Below, piece by piece: positions 24,151 to 33,721 of a DNA stretch of 64,000 bases; positions within the stretch are counted from its first letter, which is position 1; every line of letters begins with the position of its first letter. The DNA comes from Ruegeria sp. HKCCD4315 (GTDB lineage Bacteria > Pseudomonadota > Alphaproteobacteria > Rhodobacterales > Rhodobacteraceae). The position numbers and the translations under genes are program-made. The DNA lies in contig NZ_WVRN01000001.1 in assembly GCF_013112245.1 (NCBI RefSeq), positions 1,120,501-1,184,500 of the forward strand, written 5' to 3'. The notes beneath the pieces are model-generated. The model had not been told where the DNA came from, did not search any database, and saw only the letters and a list, made by a program, of their open reading frames with translations.

Positions 24151-25395
24151 ATGAAACATTATTCAGCCTTTGCTGTGGCGCGGGAAGCTCTGCGCTATCA
24201 CACCGGATGGGAACGCGCCTGGCGTTCACCCGAACCCAAGAAGAAATATGACGTCATCATCATCGGTGCAGGCGGGCACGGTCTGGCGACCGCGTATTAC
24301 CTTGGCAAGAACTACGGCATTCAGAATGTCGCAGTGATCGAAAAAGGCTGGCTGGGCGGCGGTAACACCGGTCGCAACACCACGATCATTCGGTCCAACT
24401 ATCTGCAAGATCCGTCGGCGGCGCTGTATGAAAAGGCGCGGGGCCTCTACGAGGACCTGAGCCAGGACCTGAACTACAATATCATGTTCAGCCCGCGTGG
24501 CGTGATGATGCTGGCGCAGACACAGCACGAGATTCGCGGTTATCAACGCACGGCCCATGCCAACGCTTTGCAGGGCGTGAAAACTGAATGGATTACGCCC
24601 GAGCGCGTCAAGGAACTGGTGCCGATCATTAATCTGGACGGTCCGCGCTATCCGGTTCTGGGCGCGTTGTGGCAGGAACGCGGCGGCACCGCGCGTCACG
24701 ATGCTGTGGCCTGGGGCTATGCCCGTGCCTGTTCTGCCATGGGGATGGACATCATTCAGCAATGTGAAGTCACCGGCGTCCGATCGGATAACGGCCGAGT
24801 GGTTGGCGTCGACACCACCAAAGGCGCCATCGATTGTGACAAGCTGGGCATCGTCGTTGCCGGCCATTCCGGTCAACTGGCCGAAATGGCGGGTTTCCGT
24901 TTGCCGCTTGAAGCGATTGCATTGCAGGCACTGGTGTCGGAACCGATCAAACCCTGCATGGATGTGGTTGTGATGGCGAACACCGTGCACGGCTATATGT
25001 CTCAGTCCGACAAGGGTGAGATGGTGATCGGTGGCGGCACCGACGGGTTCAACAACTACACACAACGCGGATCGTTCCATCACATCGAGGAAACCGTCCG
25101 CGCTTTGGTCGAGACCTTCCCCATGATCTCGCGCCTGAAAATGCTGCGTCAATGGGGTGGGATCGTGGATATGACCGGCGACCGGTCCCCGATTTTGTCC
25201 AAGACACCGCTAGGTGGCTGTTTCATCAACTGTGGTTGGGGGACAGGCGGCTTCAAGGCGATCCCGGGGTCCGGCTGGGGCATGGCACAGCTGATGGCCA
25301 CCGGCCATTCGCCGCTAACCGAATCCTTTACTCTCGACCGCTTCAAAGAGGGCCGCTTCATCGACGAAAGCGTCGCTGCTGGGGTGGCGCACTAA
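24151..25395 (+). CDS. soxB: Sarcosine oxidase subunit beta
   Basis: The beta subunit holds FAD and the covalent FMN at the site of sarcosine oxidation. The 414-residue protein has the FAD motif GAGGHG (39-44) and H183 in GGTARHDAVAW, the segment that carries the FMN-linked histidine in characterised heterotetrameric enzymes. The ATG at 24151 is preferred over 24139 because a GGATGGA lies seven bases upstream and homologues begin MKHYSAF or similar. It heads soxBDAG, which converts sarcosine to glycine and passes the methyl group to tetrahydrofolate. Confidence 0.95.
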   Translation: MKHYSAFAVAREALRYHTGWERAWRSPEPKKKYDVIIIGAGGHGLATAYYLGKNYGIQNVAVIEKGWLGGGNTGRNTTIIRSNYLQDPSAALYEKARGLYEDLSQDLNYNIMFSPRGVMMLAQTQHEIRGYQRTAHANALQGVKTEWITPERVKELVPIINLDGPRYPVLGALWQERGGTARHDAVAWGYARACSAMGMDIIQQCEVTGVRSDNGRVVGVDTTKGAIDCDKLGIVVAGHSGQLAEMAGFRLPLEAIALQALVSEPIKPCMDVVVMANTVHGYMSQSDKGEMVIGGGTDGFNNYTQRGSFHHIEETVRALVETFPMISRLKMLRQWGGIVDMTGDRSPILSKTPLGGCFINCGWGTGGFKAIPGSGWGMAQLMATGHSPLTESFTLDRFKEGRFIDESVAAGVAH

Positions 25396-25471
25396 AGCGT
25401 CTGCCCAGGGTTGCCAAACAACAGAATTCAGGTCGGCTTCCGCGCCGGCCAACCGCCAAAAGGATGACAAC

Positions 25472-25804
25472 ATGCTGATCCTGAACTGCCCATACTGCGG
25501 CGTCGATGCCGAAGAAACCGAACTGACAGCCGGTGGCGAAGCGCATCTGAAGCGCTATGGCCCCGGTTCGTCGGATGATGAATTCCACGACTACCTGTTT
25601 ATGCGTGAAAACCCCAAAGGTGTTCACTTTGAACGCTGGCGCCATGCCAACGGCTGTGGCAAGTGGTTCCACACCGCGCGCTGCACACAAACGCTCGAAG
25701 TTTTCGGCACCTATCCGGCCCAGACCACCGAGCCGCCGCAAGAGATCAAGGACGCCATCACCGCCAAGCGCCCCGGATGGTCATGGAGAGAGTTCTCCGT
25801 ATGA
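25472..25804 (+). CDS. soxD: Sarcosine oxidase subunit delta
   Basis: The 110-residue delta subunit binds zinc and stabilises the complex. Ligands are visible: CPYCG near residue 6, then a histidine and cysteines in GCGKWFHTARC. AGGATG lies just before the ATG. It sits between soxB and soxA as in other heterotetrameric sarcosine oxidase operons. Confidence 0.95.
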   Translation: MLILNCPYCGVDAEETELTAGGEAHLKRYGPGSSDDEFHDYLFMRENPKGVHFERWRHANGCGKWFHTARCTQTLEVFGTYPAQTTEPPQEIKDAITAKRPGWSWREFSV

Positions 25805-25868
25805 TTCACGTTTTCAAAAATACTCCCGCCGGAGGCTCTGACGCCTCCACCTGCGAAAGGTCCGCACC

Positions 25869-28800
25869 ATGAGCACCCGTCTCGCAAAACAGGGCCGGCT
25901 GATTGACCGGTCGAAAAAGGTCACATTTACGTTCAACGGCACTGCGATGCAGGGCTATGAAGGCGATACGCTCGCCTCGGCGCTGCTGGCCAATGATCAG
26001 ATGATGATGGGCCGTTCCTTCAAGTACCACCGGCCGCGTGGCGTTGTCGCCAGCGGTGCGGAAGAGCCGAACGCTTTGGTTGGTCTGGGGCAGGGCAATC
26101 GTTTCGAACCGAACCAGCGCGCGACAACAACCGAGTTGTTCAACGGTCTGAACGCAATCTCTCAGAACCACTGGCCGAACCTCGAGTTCGACATCGGTGC
26201 AGTGAACACGGCGTTGGCGCGGTTCCTGCCCGCCGGTTTCTATTACAAGACGTTCATCCATCCGAAACCGTTCTGGAAACACGTCTACGAGCCCTTCATC
26301 CGCCAATCTGCCGGTCTGGGCAAAGCGCCTGACAAAGACAGCCGCGACGCGGACACCTATGAACACTTCTATGCCTTCACCGATGTTTTGGTGATCGGCG
26401 GTGGTATCGCCGGGCTGCAGGCCGCCAAAACGGCTGCGCAATCCGGTGCCAAGGTTCTGCTGATCGAGCAGACGGCGCATTGGGGTGGTCGCGCTCCGGT
26501 TGACGGTGGTACGGTGAATGGCGAGCCTGTGGATAAGTTCGTGGAACAATTAGTTTCCGAACTCGAAACAATGGGCAACGTTACCATGCGTGCGCGCTGC
26601 ATGGGTGCGGGCGTCTATGACCACGGTTATGTACTGGGATATGAGCGTCTGACAGACCACACTCCGGGCATTCAAGGTCCGCGCCATCGGTTGTGGCGTA
26701 TCCGCGCAAAGCAGGTTGTCACCGCCACCGGCGCAATTGAGCGTCCGTTGTCATTCGCGGGCAACGATGTGCCGGGCGTGATGCTGGCATCTGCGATGCG
26801 CGACTATGTTGTGAACTGGGGTGTAACACCCGGTGAGCGCGTAATTGTTGCCACCAACAACGACGACGCCTATCGCACCGCGATCTTGTTGAAACAGGCC
26901 GGTGTTGATGTTCTGCGCGTGGTTGACGCCCGTGCATCTGCTGGCCCTCTGGCGCAAGAGGCGCGGGACCTTGGTATCCGCGTTGATCCCGGCAAGGCCA
27001 TCGCGAAGGTCAAAGGCGGTAAACGCGTCAAAAAGGTTGCCATCTGTAACCAAGAGGGTGTCGGCGGCGCGCGCGAAGAGATCGAAGCCGATGCGGTCGC
27101 CATGTCAGGCGGCTGGTCTCCGGTTGTGCATATGTGGTCACATTGCGGTGGCAAACTGATCTGGGACGAGGCGCACGCGCATTTCCGCCCCGATCCTGAT
27201 CGCCCACCGTTGGGTGCTGATGGTGAAGGCTTTGTTCTTGCTACTGGCAGCTCGAATGGTCCGTTGGCTCTGGCAGATGTTCTGAAAGACGCAGACGCAG
27301 CAGGCAAAGCAGCGGGCAAGGCCGTTGGTCATACGCCCAAACGCACCAAAGCCCCGGTTGGTGAAACCACTGCCGAGGCACCGATGGAAGCTGTTTGGCT
27401 GATGCCTGCCAATGCTGAAATCCAGCTGCGCGCTAAATCGTGGCTCGACTTCCAGAACGACGTCAAAGTCTCGGACGTTCAGCTGGCGGCGCGCGAAGGG
27501 TATGAAAGCGTCGAGCACACCAAGCGTTACACCACGCTGGGCATGGCGACCGATCAGGGTAAGCTGAGCAATATCAACGGCTTGGCGATCCTTGCTGATG
27601 CACTTGAATCAGAGATTCCCAAAGTCGGCACCACCACCTTCCGTCCGCCCTATACGCCCATTTCGATGGGTGCGATCGGGGGCGAGGCGCGCGGTGAAGT
27701 GTTCCAACCGATCCGTCAGACTCCGATGCACAACTGGCATGACAAGAACGGTGCCGATTGGGAACCTGTCGGCCACTGGCGCCGGACATATGCCTATGTT
27801 CGTCCCGGTGAGTCCGTGCATGACGCAGTGAACCGCGAGGTGAAGAACACCCGCGAAAACCTCGGATTGCTGGACGCATCGACACTGGGAAAACTGATCG
27901 TCAAAGGGCCTGATGCAGGCAAGTTCCTCGACATGATGTACACCAACATGATGTCCACGCTGAAGGTCGGCAAATGCCGCTATGGCCTGATGTGTTCGGA
28001 AAACGGCTTCCTGATCGACGACGGCGTTGTCGCCCGGATCGACGATGACACCTGGCTGTGCCACACCACCACCGGCGGGGCCGAGCGCATCCATGGTCAC
28101 ATGGAAGAATGGCTGCAGACCGAATGGTGGGATTGGAAAGTCTACGTCGCCAATGTGACCGAGCAATATGCGCAAGTCGCCGTGGTCGGACCGAACGCGC
28201 GCAAGGTGCTTGAGAAGCTGGGCGGCATGGATGTCAGCAAAGAGGCGCTGCCATTCATGGAATGGCGCGATGGCAAGATCGGTGACTTCGATTGCCGTGC
28301 CTATCGCATCTCGTTCTCGGGTGAGCTGTCCTATGAGATCGCTGTTCCCGCATCTCAAGGTCAGGCGTTCTGGGATGCCTTGATGGCGGCAGGTAAAGAG
28401 TTCGGAGTGATGCCGTACGGCACCGAATGTCTGCACATCCTGCGGGCCGAAAAGGGCTTTATCATGATCGGCGACGAGACCGACGGCACCGTGATCCCGC
28501 AGGATCTGGGGCTGCACTGGGCGTTGTCGAAAAAGAAAGAAGACTACTTGGGCAAACGCGCCCATTCGCGCAGCCATATGACCGATCCAGAGCGCTGGAA
28601 ACTGGTCGGTCTTGAGACTGTGGATGGTTCTGTCATTCCCGACGGTGCTTATGCGGTGGGCGAAGGCGTCAACGCCAACGGTCAGCGCAACATGATCGGG
28701 CGCGTGACCTCGACCTATTACTCGGCCAATCTGGGCAAAGGCATCGCCATGGGCTTGATCAAGCACGGCCCGGATCGCATGGGTGAGATTGTCGAGTTCC

Positions 28801-28883
28801 CGGGCACCGACGGTAAAACCTACAAAGCCAAGATCGTGGACCCGATCTTCTTCGACAAGGACGGGGAGAAGCAGAATGTCTGA
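25869..28883 (+). CDS. soxA: Sarcosine oxidase subunit alpha
   Basis: The 1004-residue alpha subunit binds NAD+ and folate. In order: an N-terminal ferredoxin-like domain (QGYEGDTLASALLAND), a pyridine nucleotide-disulfide oxidoreductase domain with VIGGGIAGLQAAKTA near residue 174, and a C-terminal GcvT-like tetrahydrofolate domain from about residue 600, where 5,10-methylene-THF is made. Length matches the family. Its stop overlaps the soxG start by eight bases. Confidence 0.96.
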   Translation: MSTRLAKQGRLIDRSKKVTFTFNGTAMQGYEGDTLASALLANDQMMMGRSFKYHRPRGVVASGAEEPNALVGLGQGNRFEPNQRATTTELFNGLNAISQNHWPNLEFDIGAVNTALARFLPAGFYYKTFIHPKPFWKHVYEPFIRQSAGLGKAPDKDSRDADTYEHFYAFTDVLVIGGGIAGLQAAKTAAQSGAKVLLIEQTAHWGGRAPVDGGTVNGEPVDKFVEQLVSELETMGNVTMRARCMGAGVYDHGYVLGYERLTDHTPGIQGPRHRLWRIRAKQVVTATGAIERPLSFAGNDVPGVMLASAMRDYVVNWGVTPGERVIVATNNDDAYRTAILLKQAGVDVLRVVDARASAGPLAQEARDLGIRVDPGKAIAKVKGGKRVKKVAICNQEGVGGAREEIEADAVAMSGGWSPVVHMWSHCGGKLIWDEAHAHFRPDPDRPPLGADGEGFVLATGSSNGPLALADVLKDADAAGKAAGKAVGHTPKRTKAPVGETTAEAPMEAVWLMPANAEIQLRAKSWLDFQNDVKVSDVQLAAREGYESVEHTKRYTTLGMATDQGKLSNINGLAILADALESEIPKVGTTTFRPPYTPISMGAIGGEARGEVFQPIRQTPMHNWHDKNGADWEPVGHWRRTYAYVRPGESVHDAVNREVKNTRENLGLLDASTLGKLIVKGPDAGKFLDMMYTNMMSTLKVGKCRYGLMCSENGFLIDDGVVARIDDDTWLCHTTTGGAERIHGHMEEWLQTEWWDWKVYVANVTEQYAQVAVVGPNARKVLEKLGGMDVSKEALPFMEWRDGKIGDFDCRAYRISFSGELSYEIAVPASQGQAFWDALMAAGKEFGVMPYGTECLHILRAEKGFIMIGDETDGTVIPQDLGLHWALSKKKEDYLGKRAHSRSHMTDPERWKLVGLETVDGSVIPDGAYAVGEGVNANGQRNMIGRVTSTYYSANLGKGIAMGLIKHGPDRMGEIVEFPGTDGKTYKAKIVDPIFFDKDGEKQNV

Positions 28884-29442
28884 ACCCATCAGCGCACTGA
28901 ACCACGCCAGTTATGACGGGATCGCCAAGATCGCGGAATGTGGCCTGCAAGGCATGATCACCCTGCGCGGTGATCTGTCCGACAAGGTTCTGGCCAAAGC
29001 CGTCAAGGATGCAACCGGGCAGAAAGTGCCGGGTCAGCGCGAGGCTTTGGTCAAGGGCGACACCGGCGTGGCTTGGATGTCTACCGATGAATTGCTGGTG
29101 CTGGTGCCTTACGCCGAGGCCGAGGCCAAATTGGCCGCAATGACCAACGCGCTCAGCGGCACGCATGCTCTGGCGGTCAACGTCTCGGATGCGCGTGCGG
29201 TATTCAGCATCACGGGTGCCAGCGCGCGTGAAGTATTGGGCAAGCTGGCCCCGGTTGAGCTGTCGGCAGAAGCCTTCCAACCCGGCCAAATCCGTCGCTC
29301 GCGTCTGGCGCAGGTGGCTGGCGCATTCTGGATGGACGACGATCAGACCTTCCGCGTTGTGTGCTTCCGCTCCGCTGCGGACTACGTCTTTAAATTGCTG
29401 AAGGTTGCCGCGCAGCCGGGCAGTGAGGTTGGCGTTTATTGA
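28876..29442 (+). CDS. soxG: Sarcosine oxidase subunit gamma
   Basis: The 188-residue gamma subunit completes the sarcosine oxidase heterotetramer. The ATG at 28876 overlaps the soxA stop and gives the family length; the frame is open upstream inside soxA but does not encode SoxG sequence. The segment DARAVFSITGASAREVLGKL is typical of the GcvT-related fold. A terminator follows within ten bases of the stop, so the operon is soxBDAG only; folate genes are not included. Confidence 0.93.
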   Translation: MSEPISALNHASYDGIAKIAECGLQGMITLRGDLSDKVLAKAVKDATGQKVPGQREALVKGDTGVAWMSTDELLVLVPYAEAEAKLAAMTNALSGTHALAVNVSDARAVFSITGASAREVLGKLAPVELSAEAFQPGQIRRSRLAQVAGAFWMDDDQTFRVVCFRSAADYVFKLLKVAAQPGSEVGVY

Positions 29443-29451
29443 TAGAAAGTT

Positions 29452-29480
29452 AAAAGCCCCGGATCATACGGGGCTTTTCT
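29452..29480. terminator. Bidirectional terminator after soxG
   Basis: AAAAGCCCC and GGGGCTTTT form a nine-base-pair stem with a nine-base loop. The A-start and T-end allow termination on both strands, which serves soxG and the convergent secreted-protein gene. Confidence 0.85.
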
Positions 29481-29872
29481 CAGCTTTGGACACTACAAGT
29501 GCCAACACCGTATGGTTTGTTCGCAAAGTTACCATGCAAAAAGGCCATGCGCACAGTAACGGACTTATCGGAAGGTTCGAGGTTGGCCTGATAGCGAACA
29601 CGAACGTTTCCGCCTGCGGCCATGGTTTGATCTAAGTTCCAGACAACACGATAGCCTTTCGCGCCTCGATCTTTAAATTGTGCCGCTTCCCATTCCTGGT
29701 AAGAGCTGGCTGCCTGTGCCGACGCTTGGGCTGTATCAATCTTGAACCCGTACTCTGGCGCGATCCAGCCGTGGGCGTCCTGTTTTGTCATCTTACATAC
29801 ATAAGTAACGGTTTCGGCCGCTGCGGTTTGTGCAAATGCAAGCGCGGCAATCGTCAATAAAAATCTTTTCAT
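29480..29872 (-). CDS. Secreted hypothetical protein
   Basis: The 130-residue protein has a clear Sec signal peptide (MKRFLLTIAALAFAQTAAA, cleavage near residue 19). The mature part has two cysteines, C26 and one near the C-terminus (GTCSVQS), that could form a disulfide, and a beta-rich composition. I do not recognise the family. It converges on soxG across a shared terminator. Confidence 0.7.
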   Translation of the reverse strand: MKRFLLTIAALAFAQTAAAETVTYVCKMTKQDAHGWIAPEYGFKIDTAQASAQAASSYQEWEAAQFKDRGAKGYRVVWNLDQTMAAGGNVRVRYQANLEPSDKSVTVRMAFLHGNFANKPYGVGTCSVQS

Positions 29873-29978
29873 TTCATCCAGTTATTTTTGGTTTCGGATG
29901 AGTGCAAACAATCCAGCACACCCAGAAGATGCAAGATCAATTCGTTGAAGTTTTTAGAATACCGGCCCCGGTGTTCCT

Positions 29979-30737
29979 TTATTGCAAGAGGATTGTGCGG
30001 TACCGGTTTAACCCCTCTGGCTTCAAAATCTCCGCCGGTTTCAGCGGTTGCATCTTGTCATCCGAGAGAGAGGGGTAGAAATCCAACGCCTCCAACAACC
30101 CAGCCACCCGGTCATGTCGTTCAGCCTCGGGCAGCAAAGGAGCGTGCAGCGACAAAAACAGGGCAGGGCGATGTTCTTTGAGCCACGGTGCGAGGGTTGG
30201 TAAGACAAAGAACTCTGCCCCCTCAATATCCATCTTAACCAACGACACGCCGGACAGATCATTTACGGCCGCGAACTGGTCCCACGCGATGGTCAATGCA
30301 TCAGACCCATGCGCCCCGTCGTGCAGAAGCGAACTTGTGGAATCCCCCGGCTCGCCCCGAACCGAGGCCATACGCGCCACGCCAAACTGGTCCGACAGGG
30401 CGACGCCAAACGCCGAGACGTTTTGAACGTCATTCAGATCCAGATTCCAGGCCAGATGCCGGTACGCGGTGGGGTCGGGTTCGAAGCACCACACATGCCG
30501 TGCGTTTCGTGCGCCGTACAGGACTGTGGGACCGATCCAAGCCCCGATGTCCAGATAGTCGCTGTCGGGCGACAGGAACCGGTCCAGCACCGCAAAGGTT
30601 TCTGGTTCCCAATGGCCCGCAGACGCCTTGCGCCAGAATTTGGAATGATACGGGTCCAGGTGAAAGGGCTCTCCGTTCAGGGTACCTGCATAGTATCCGC
30701 GGGCGCGGTAAAACATCTTGCGCGCCTGTGTCAGCAT
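29979..30737 (-). CDS. FkbM family methyltransferase
   Basis: This 252-residue protein has the SAM-binding motif YLDIGAWIGPTVLYGA near residue 60, the acidic FEPDP of the FkbM family and the LVKMDIEGAE motif that marks it. It would O-methylate a small molecule or glycan. The ATG at 30737 is chosen for the GGAGG about seven bases upstream; the frame is open 19 codons further. It diverges from sodB. Substrate unknown. Confidence 0.85.
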   Translation of the reverse strand: MLTQARKMFYRARGYYAGTLNGEPFHLDPYHSKFWRKASAGHWEPETFAVLDRFLSPDSDYLDIGAWIGPTVLYGARNARHVWCFEPDPTAYRHLAWNLDLNDVQNVSAFGVALSDQFGVARMASVRGEPGDSTSSLLHDGAHGSDALTIAWDQFAAVNDLSGVSLVKMDIEGAEFFVLPTLAPWLKEHRPALFLSLHAPLLPEAERHDRVAGLLEALDFYPSLSDDKMQPLKPAEILKPEGLNRYRTILLQ

Positions 30738-30837
30738 CGCGGACCTCCGGGTTTTATTGTCTCGCCCCTTGACCTGCGGCGGCTGCCACAGCATTTAACC
30801 GATGGGAACCGCAACTTTAATTTAACAGGGGGCCGAC

Positions 30838-31437
30838 ATGGCTTTTGAACTTCCTGATCTTCCTTATGCACATGACGCGCTGGCAGCCAAGGGTATGTCC
30901 GCGGAAACGTTGGAATATCACCACGACCTGCACCACAAAGCCTATGTCGACAACGGCAACAAGCTGATCGCCGGCACCGAATGGGACGGCAAGTCGCTGG
31001 AAGAGATCATCGTTGGCACCTATGACGCAAACGCAGTGGCGCAAAACGGTATCTTCAACAACATCAGCCAGCTTTGGAACCACAACCAGTTCTGGGAAAT
31101 GATGGGCCCTGGCGACAACGCGATGCCCGGTGAACTGGAAAAAGCGCTGACCGAAAGCTTTGGCTCGGTTGACGAATTCAAATCGCAGTTCAGCGCGGCC
31201 GGTGCCGGTCAGTTCGGTTCGGGCTGGGCGTGGCTGGTCAAGAACGCGGACGGTTCGCTGGCCGTGACCAAAACCGAGAATGGCGTGAACCCGCTGTGCT
31301 TTGGCCAAACCGCACTGCTGGGCTGTGACGTGTGGGAGCACTCGTACTACATCGACTTCCGCAACAAGCGCCCGGCATACCTGTCGAACTTCCTCGACAA
31401 TCTGGTGAACTGGGAAAACGTCGCATCGCGGATGTAA
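30838..31437 (+). CDS. sodB: Superoxide dismutase, Fe type
   Basis: The enzyme dismutates superoxide. All metal ligands are present: H28, H82, D164 and H168 (CDVWEHSYY). The second-sphere glutamine lies in the N-terminal half (Q78 in ISQLWNH), as in iron rather than manganese enzymes. At 199 residues it is the normal length and has no signal peptide, so it is cytoplasmic. A GGGGG ribosome binding site precedes the ATG. Confidence 0.94.
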   Translation: MAFELPDLPYAHDALAAKGMSAETLEYHHDLHHKAYVDNGNKLIAGTEWDGKSLEEIIVGTYDANAVAQNGIFNNISQLWNHNQFWEMMGPGDNAMPGELEKALTESFGSVDEFKSQFSAAGAGQFGSGWAWLVKNADGSLAVTKTENGVNPLCFGQTALLGCDVWEHSYYIDFRNKRPAYLSNFLDNLVNWENVASRM

Positions 31438-31441
31438 TGAA

Positions 31442-32320
31442 TTGAACCGACGTCGGTTTATAAAGGGCCTGCTGGCGGTGACGCTTGCAGGTCTCATCAC
31501 GTCAGCCTACGGGTTTTTCATTGAACCCGCAGTGCGGCTGCGCGTGCGTAAATGGCGCGTGCGTCGGGACGATTGGACGGCGCCACCGCTCAGGATCGCG
31601 GTGCTGTCGGATTTGCACGTGGGTGAGCCCTATGTTGGTCTGGATCGCATAAGGCAGGTTGTGCGCCGTACAAACGCATTGGCACCCGATGTTGTCCTGC
31701 TGCTGGGCGATTTCTTCGCAAGCCACAAAGGGGTCTCTGAAACCGTCGAGATGCAGGATCTGGCACCTGTATTGGCGGGGCTAGAGGCAAAGAACGGTGT
31801 CTTTACCGTGCTGGGCAATCACGACTGGTGGGATGACAAGCCAGCACAGCGTCGTGGGGCGGGGCCCAATCGCTATACCGAGACTCTGCAACAGAACGGC
31901 ATTTCGGTTTTGTCTAACACCGCCGTGAAACTCGAAGCCCCCGGCATCTGGCTGGCAGGGCTTGAGGATCAACTGGCGATCTGGCGAAACGGTAAACCGA
32001 AGGGGCTGGACGATCTGGAAGGAACTTTGGCGCAGATCACCGACGATGCTCCGGTTGTAATGATGGCACATGAGCCGGATGTTTTCCCTAAGGTGCCAGA
32101 CCGGGTGGCCCTGACCCTTTCGGGGCATACGCATGGCGGCCAAGTGCGCCTGTTTGGGTGGTCGCCCGTGGTGCCGTCGAAGTTTGGCAACCGGTTCGCT
32201 TATGGCCATGTGCGCGAAGGTGCGCGTGATCTGGTGGTGTCGGGGGGGATCGGATGTTCCATCCTGCCGGTGCGTTTCGGCGTGACGCCCGAAATCACCG
32301 TCGTAGAGATGTCGGCCTAA
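31442..32320 (+). CDS. Metallophosphoesterase with N-terminal membrane or Tat-like anchor
   Basis: The 292-residue protein has the calcineurin-like motif set: LSDLHVG, LLGDF, GNHDWW, MAHEPDVFP and SGHTHGGQ, for a dinuclear metal centre. The N-terminus (RRRFIKGLLAVTLAGLITSAY) looks like a Tat-type or uncleaved signal, so the domain is probably periplasmic, as in YkuE-like phosphodiesterases. The start is a TTG four bases after the sodB stop, which suggests coupling; no strong ribosome binding site is seen. Substrate unknown. Confidence 0.85.
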   Translation: MNRRRFIKGLLAVTLAGLITSAYGFFIEPAVRLRVRKWRVRRDDWTAPPLRIAVLSDLHVGEPYVGLDRIRQVVRRTNALAPDVVLLLGDFFASHKGVSETVEMQDLAPVLAGLEAKNGVFTVLGNHDWWDDKPAQRRGAGPNRYTETLQQNGISVLSNTAVKLEAPGIWLAGLEDQLAIWRNGKPKGLDDLEGTLAQITDDAPVVMMAHEPDVFPKVPDRVALTLSGHTHGGQVRLFGWSPVVPSKFGNRFAYGHVREGARDLVVSGGIGCSILPVRFGVTPEITVVEMSA

Positions 32321-32539
32321 AGGAATGATGAGCCGCCGGTGAAATCCCGCCGACGGGCTTCTTTTCGGCACAACCGCATCTTGTTTGCCGTTCTGCAATG
32401 CACATCTTTGTAGGGCGGAGGGAGAGAACCGCACACCAATTTAAACAACGACCGGGCTGCGCACCGCTGGTGCGTCAACCAAACCGTATGTCCGGCAGGT
32501 CGAGGGATACCCAGAGAACAACCTTAACAGGAGATCGCA

Positions 32540-33001
32540 ATGGTCGCACTTACACAGGGAACTTGGGTTATTGTTGCAGATGGAGAGAAAGCGCTGGTGA
32601 TGGAGAATATCACCGATGCTGACGATCCCAATCTTGTCGTCGTCGCTGTCGAGGAACAGGACAACCCAGCCTCAAAGCCGACTGACCGCGCCGGTCGCCG
32701 GAACGATGGCGGGCCAAAGCAGAAATCGGCCCTTGAGGATCCAACGTGGAAGACCCATGCAAAGTCCCTGTTTGTGCAGGATCTGGCGAATTTGTTAAAT
32801 CGCAAAGGGCTGAAAGGCGCTTATGACCGGTTGGTACTTGTGGCCAGCCCTCATGTTCTGGGTCTGCTGCGCCGCCGTTTGCACAGCGAAGTGCTGGGCA
32901 AGGTCGTGGCCGAGGTCAACAAGACCCTGACCAATCACCCCTTGCACAAGGTCGAGCAGGTTGTGCGCCACAGCCTGCAACCCAAGGCCCGACTGGCCTG
33001 A
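32540..33001 (+). CDS. Host attachment family protein (baeRF-related)
   Basis: The 153-residue protein matches the family annotated as required for attachment to host cells: WVIVADGEKALVMEN at the start, a flexible middle (PTDRAGRRNDGG), a FVQDLANLLNRK helix and LVLVASPHVLGLLRRRL. The fold relates to archaeal/eukaryotic release factor 1 (baeRF). AGGAGA lies upstream of the ATG. The 218-base gap before it holds no visible gene. The name comes from Agrobacterium and does not prove host contact here. Confidence 0.82.
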   Translation: MVALTQGTWVIVADGEKALVMENITDADDPNLVVVAVEEQDNPASKPTDRAGRRNDGGPKQKSALEDPTWKTHAKSLFVQDLANLLNRKGLKGAYDRLVLVASPHVLGLLRRRLHSEVLGKVVAEVNKTLTNHPLHKVEQVVRHSLQPKARLA

Positions 33002-33010
33002 TCAACAAGT

Positions 33011-33029
33011 CGGGCGGTTTTGCCGCCCG
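33011..33029. terminator. Hairpin between convergent genes
   Basis: CGGGCGG/CCGCCCG form a seven-base-pair stem with a five-base loop between the host-attachment and LOG genes. The following T tract is weak, so termination efficiency is uncertain. Confidence 0.5.
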
Positions 33030-33043
33030 CACCGTTTCTGGTG

Positions 33044-33595
33044 TCAGTTTAGCTTGTTCCGCAAGGCGGCCATGGCCACGTCGGCATCTTCTACCCATGT
33101 GATGAAATCTGCCAGCGACCCGTCGGCAAAGCCTTGTCCGATCACCTGACCCAGCAGCGTCTGCAGCGCATCCCAATAGCCATTCACGTTCACCACGACG
33201 ATGGGCTTGTCGTGCAGTCCCAACTGACGCCAAGTGAGGGCTTCGAACAATTCATCCAATGAGCCCGGCCCTCCGGGCAGAACGACCACCGCGTCGGCGT
33301 TCATGATCATGACCTTCTTGCGCTCGTGCATCGTCTCGGTGATCACGAAATGGGTCAGATCGGTCTTTCCGACCTCACGCTGAACTAAATGCACCGGAAT
33401 GACGCCAAAGGTTTCACCACCGGCATTTTGCGCGGCACGGGCCACTTCGCCCATCAATCCCACATCCCCGGCGCCATAAACCAGCCGCCAGCCTTCCTGC
33501 GCCAGCAGCGTGCCGAAGTGCTTAGCAGTTTCAGAATAAGACTTCTCGGCACCATTGCGTGACCCGCAATACACACACACTGATTTCTGAGACAT
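33044..33595 (-). CDS. LOG family protein (cytokinin riboside 5'-monophosphate phosphoribohydrolase-like)
   Basis: The 183-residue protein starts VCVYCGSRNG and has the LOG motif PGGPGSLDELFEALTW (PGGxGTxxE type) and a conserved MHERKK segment. LOG enzymes cleave nucleoside 5'-monophosphates at the N-glycosidic bond; many older annotations wrongly call them lysine decarboxylases. It stands alone between convergent and divergent genes. Confidence 0.9.
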   Translation of the reverse strand: MSQKSVCVYCGSRNGAEKSYSETAKHFGTLLAQEGWRLVYGAGDVGLMGEVARAAQNAGGETFGVIPVHLVQREVGKTDLTHFVITETMHERKKVMIMNADAVVVLPGGPGSLDELFEALTWRQLGLHDKPIVVVNVNGYWDALQTLLGQVIGQGFADGSLADFITWVEDADVAMAALRNKLN

Positions 33596-33721
33596 GAAAG
33601 AAGGGCTCCGGGTTGTGTCAGAGGTTTTGACCCGTGATAGCGGGATTGATAGATTGCCTCAACTGTCCGCCGGAAAGCTTTTGAACGAAAAGCTTTTGTA
33701 GGGCGGAGTGAAAGGAAAAGA

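Noticed and set aside
24151..29442. Reading soxBDAG as sulfur-oxidation (thiosulfate) sox genes
   Set aside because: The names coincide, but the proteins are flavin/folate sarcosine oxidase subunits; no SoxXYZ, SoxCD or cytochrome motifs are present.
33044..33595. Lysine decarboxylase
   Set aside because: The PGGxGTxxE-type motif and size fit LOG phosphoribohydrolases; the decarboxylase label is a known misannotation and there is no PLP site.
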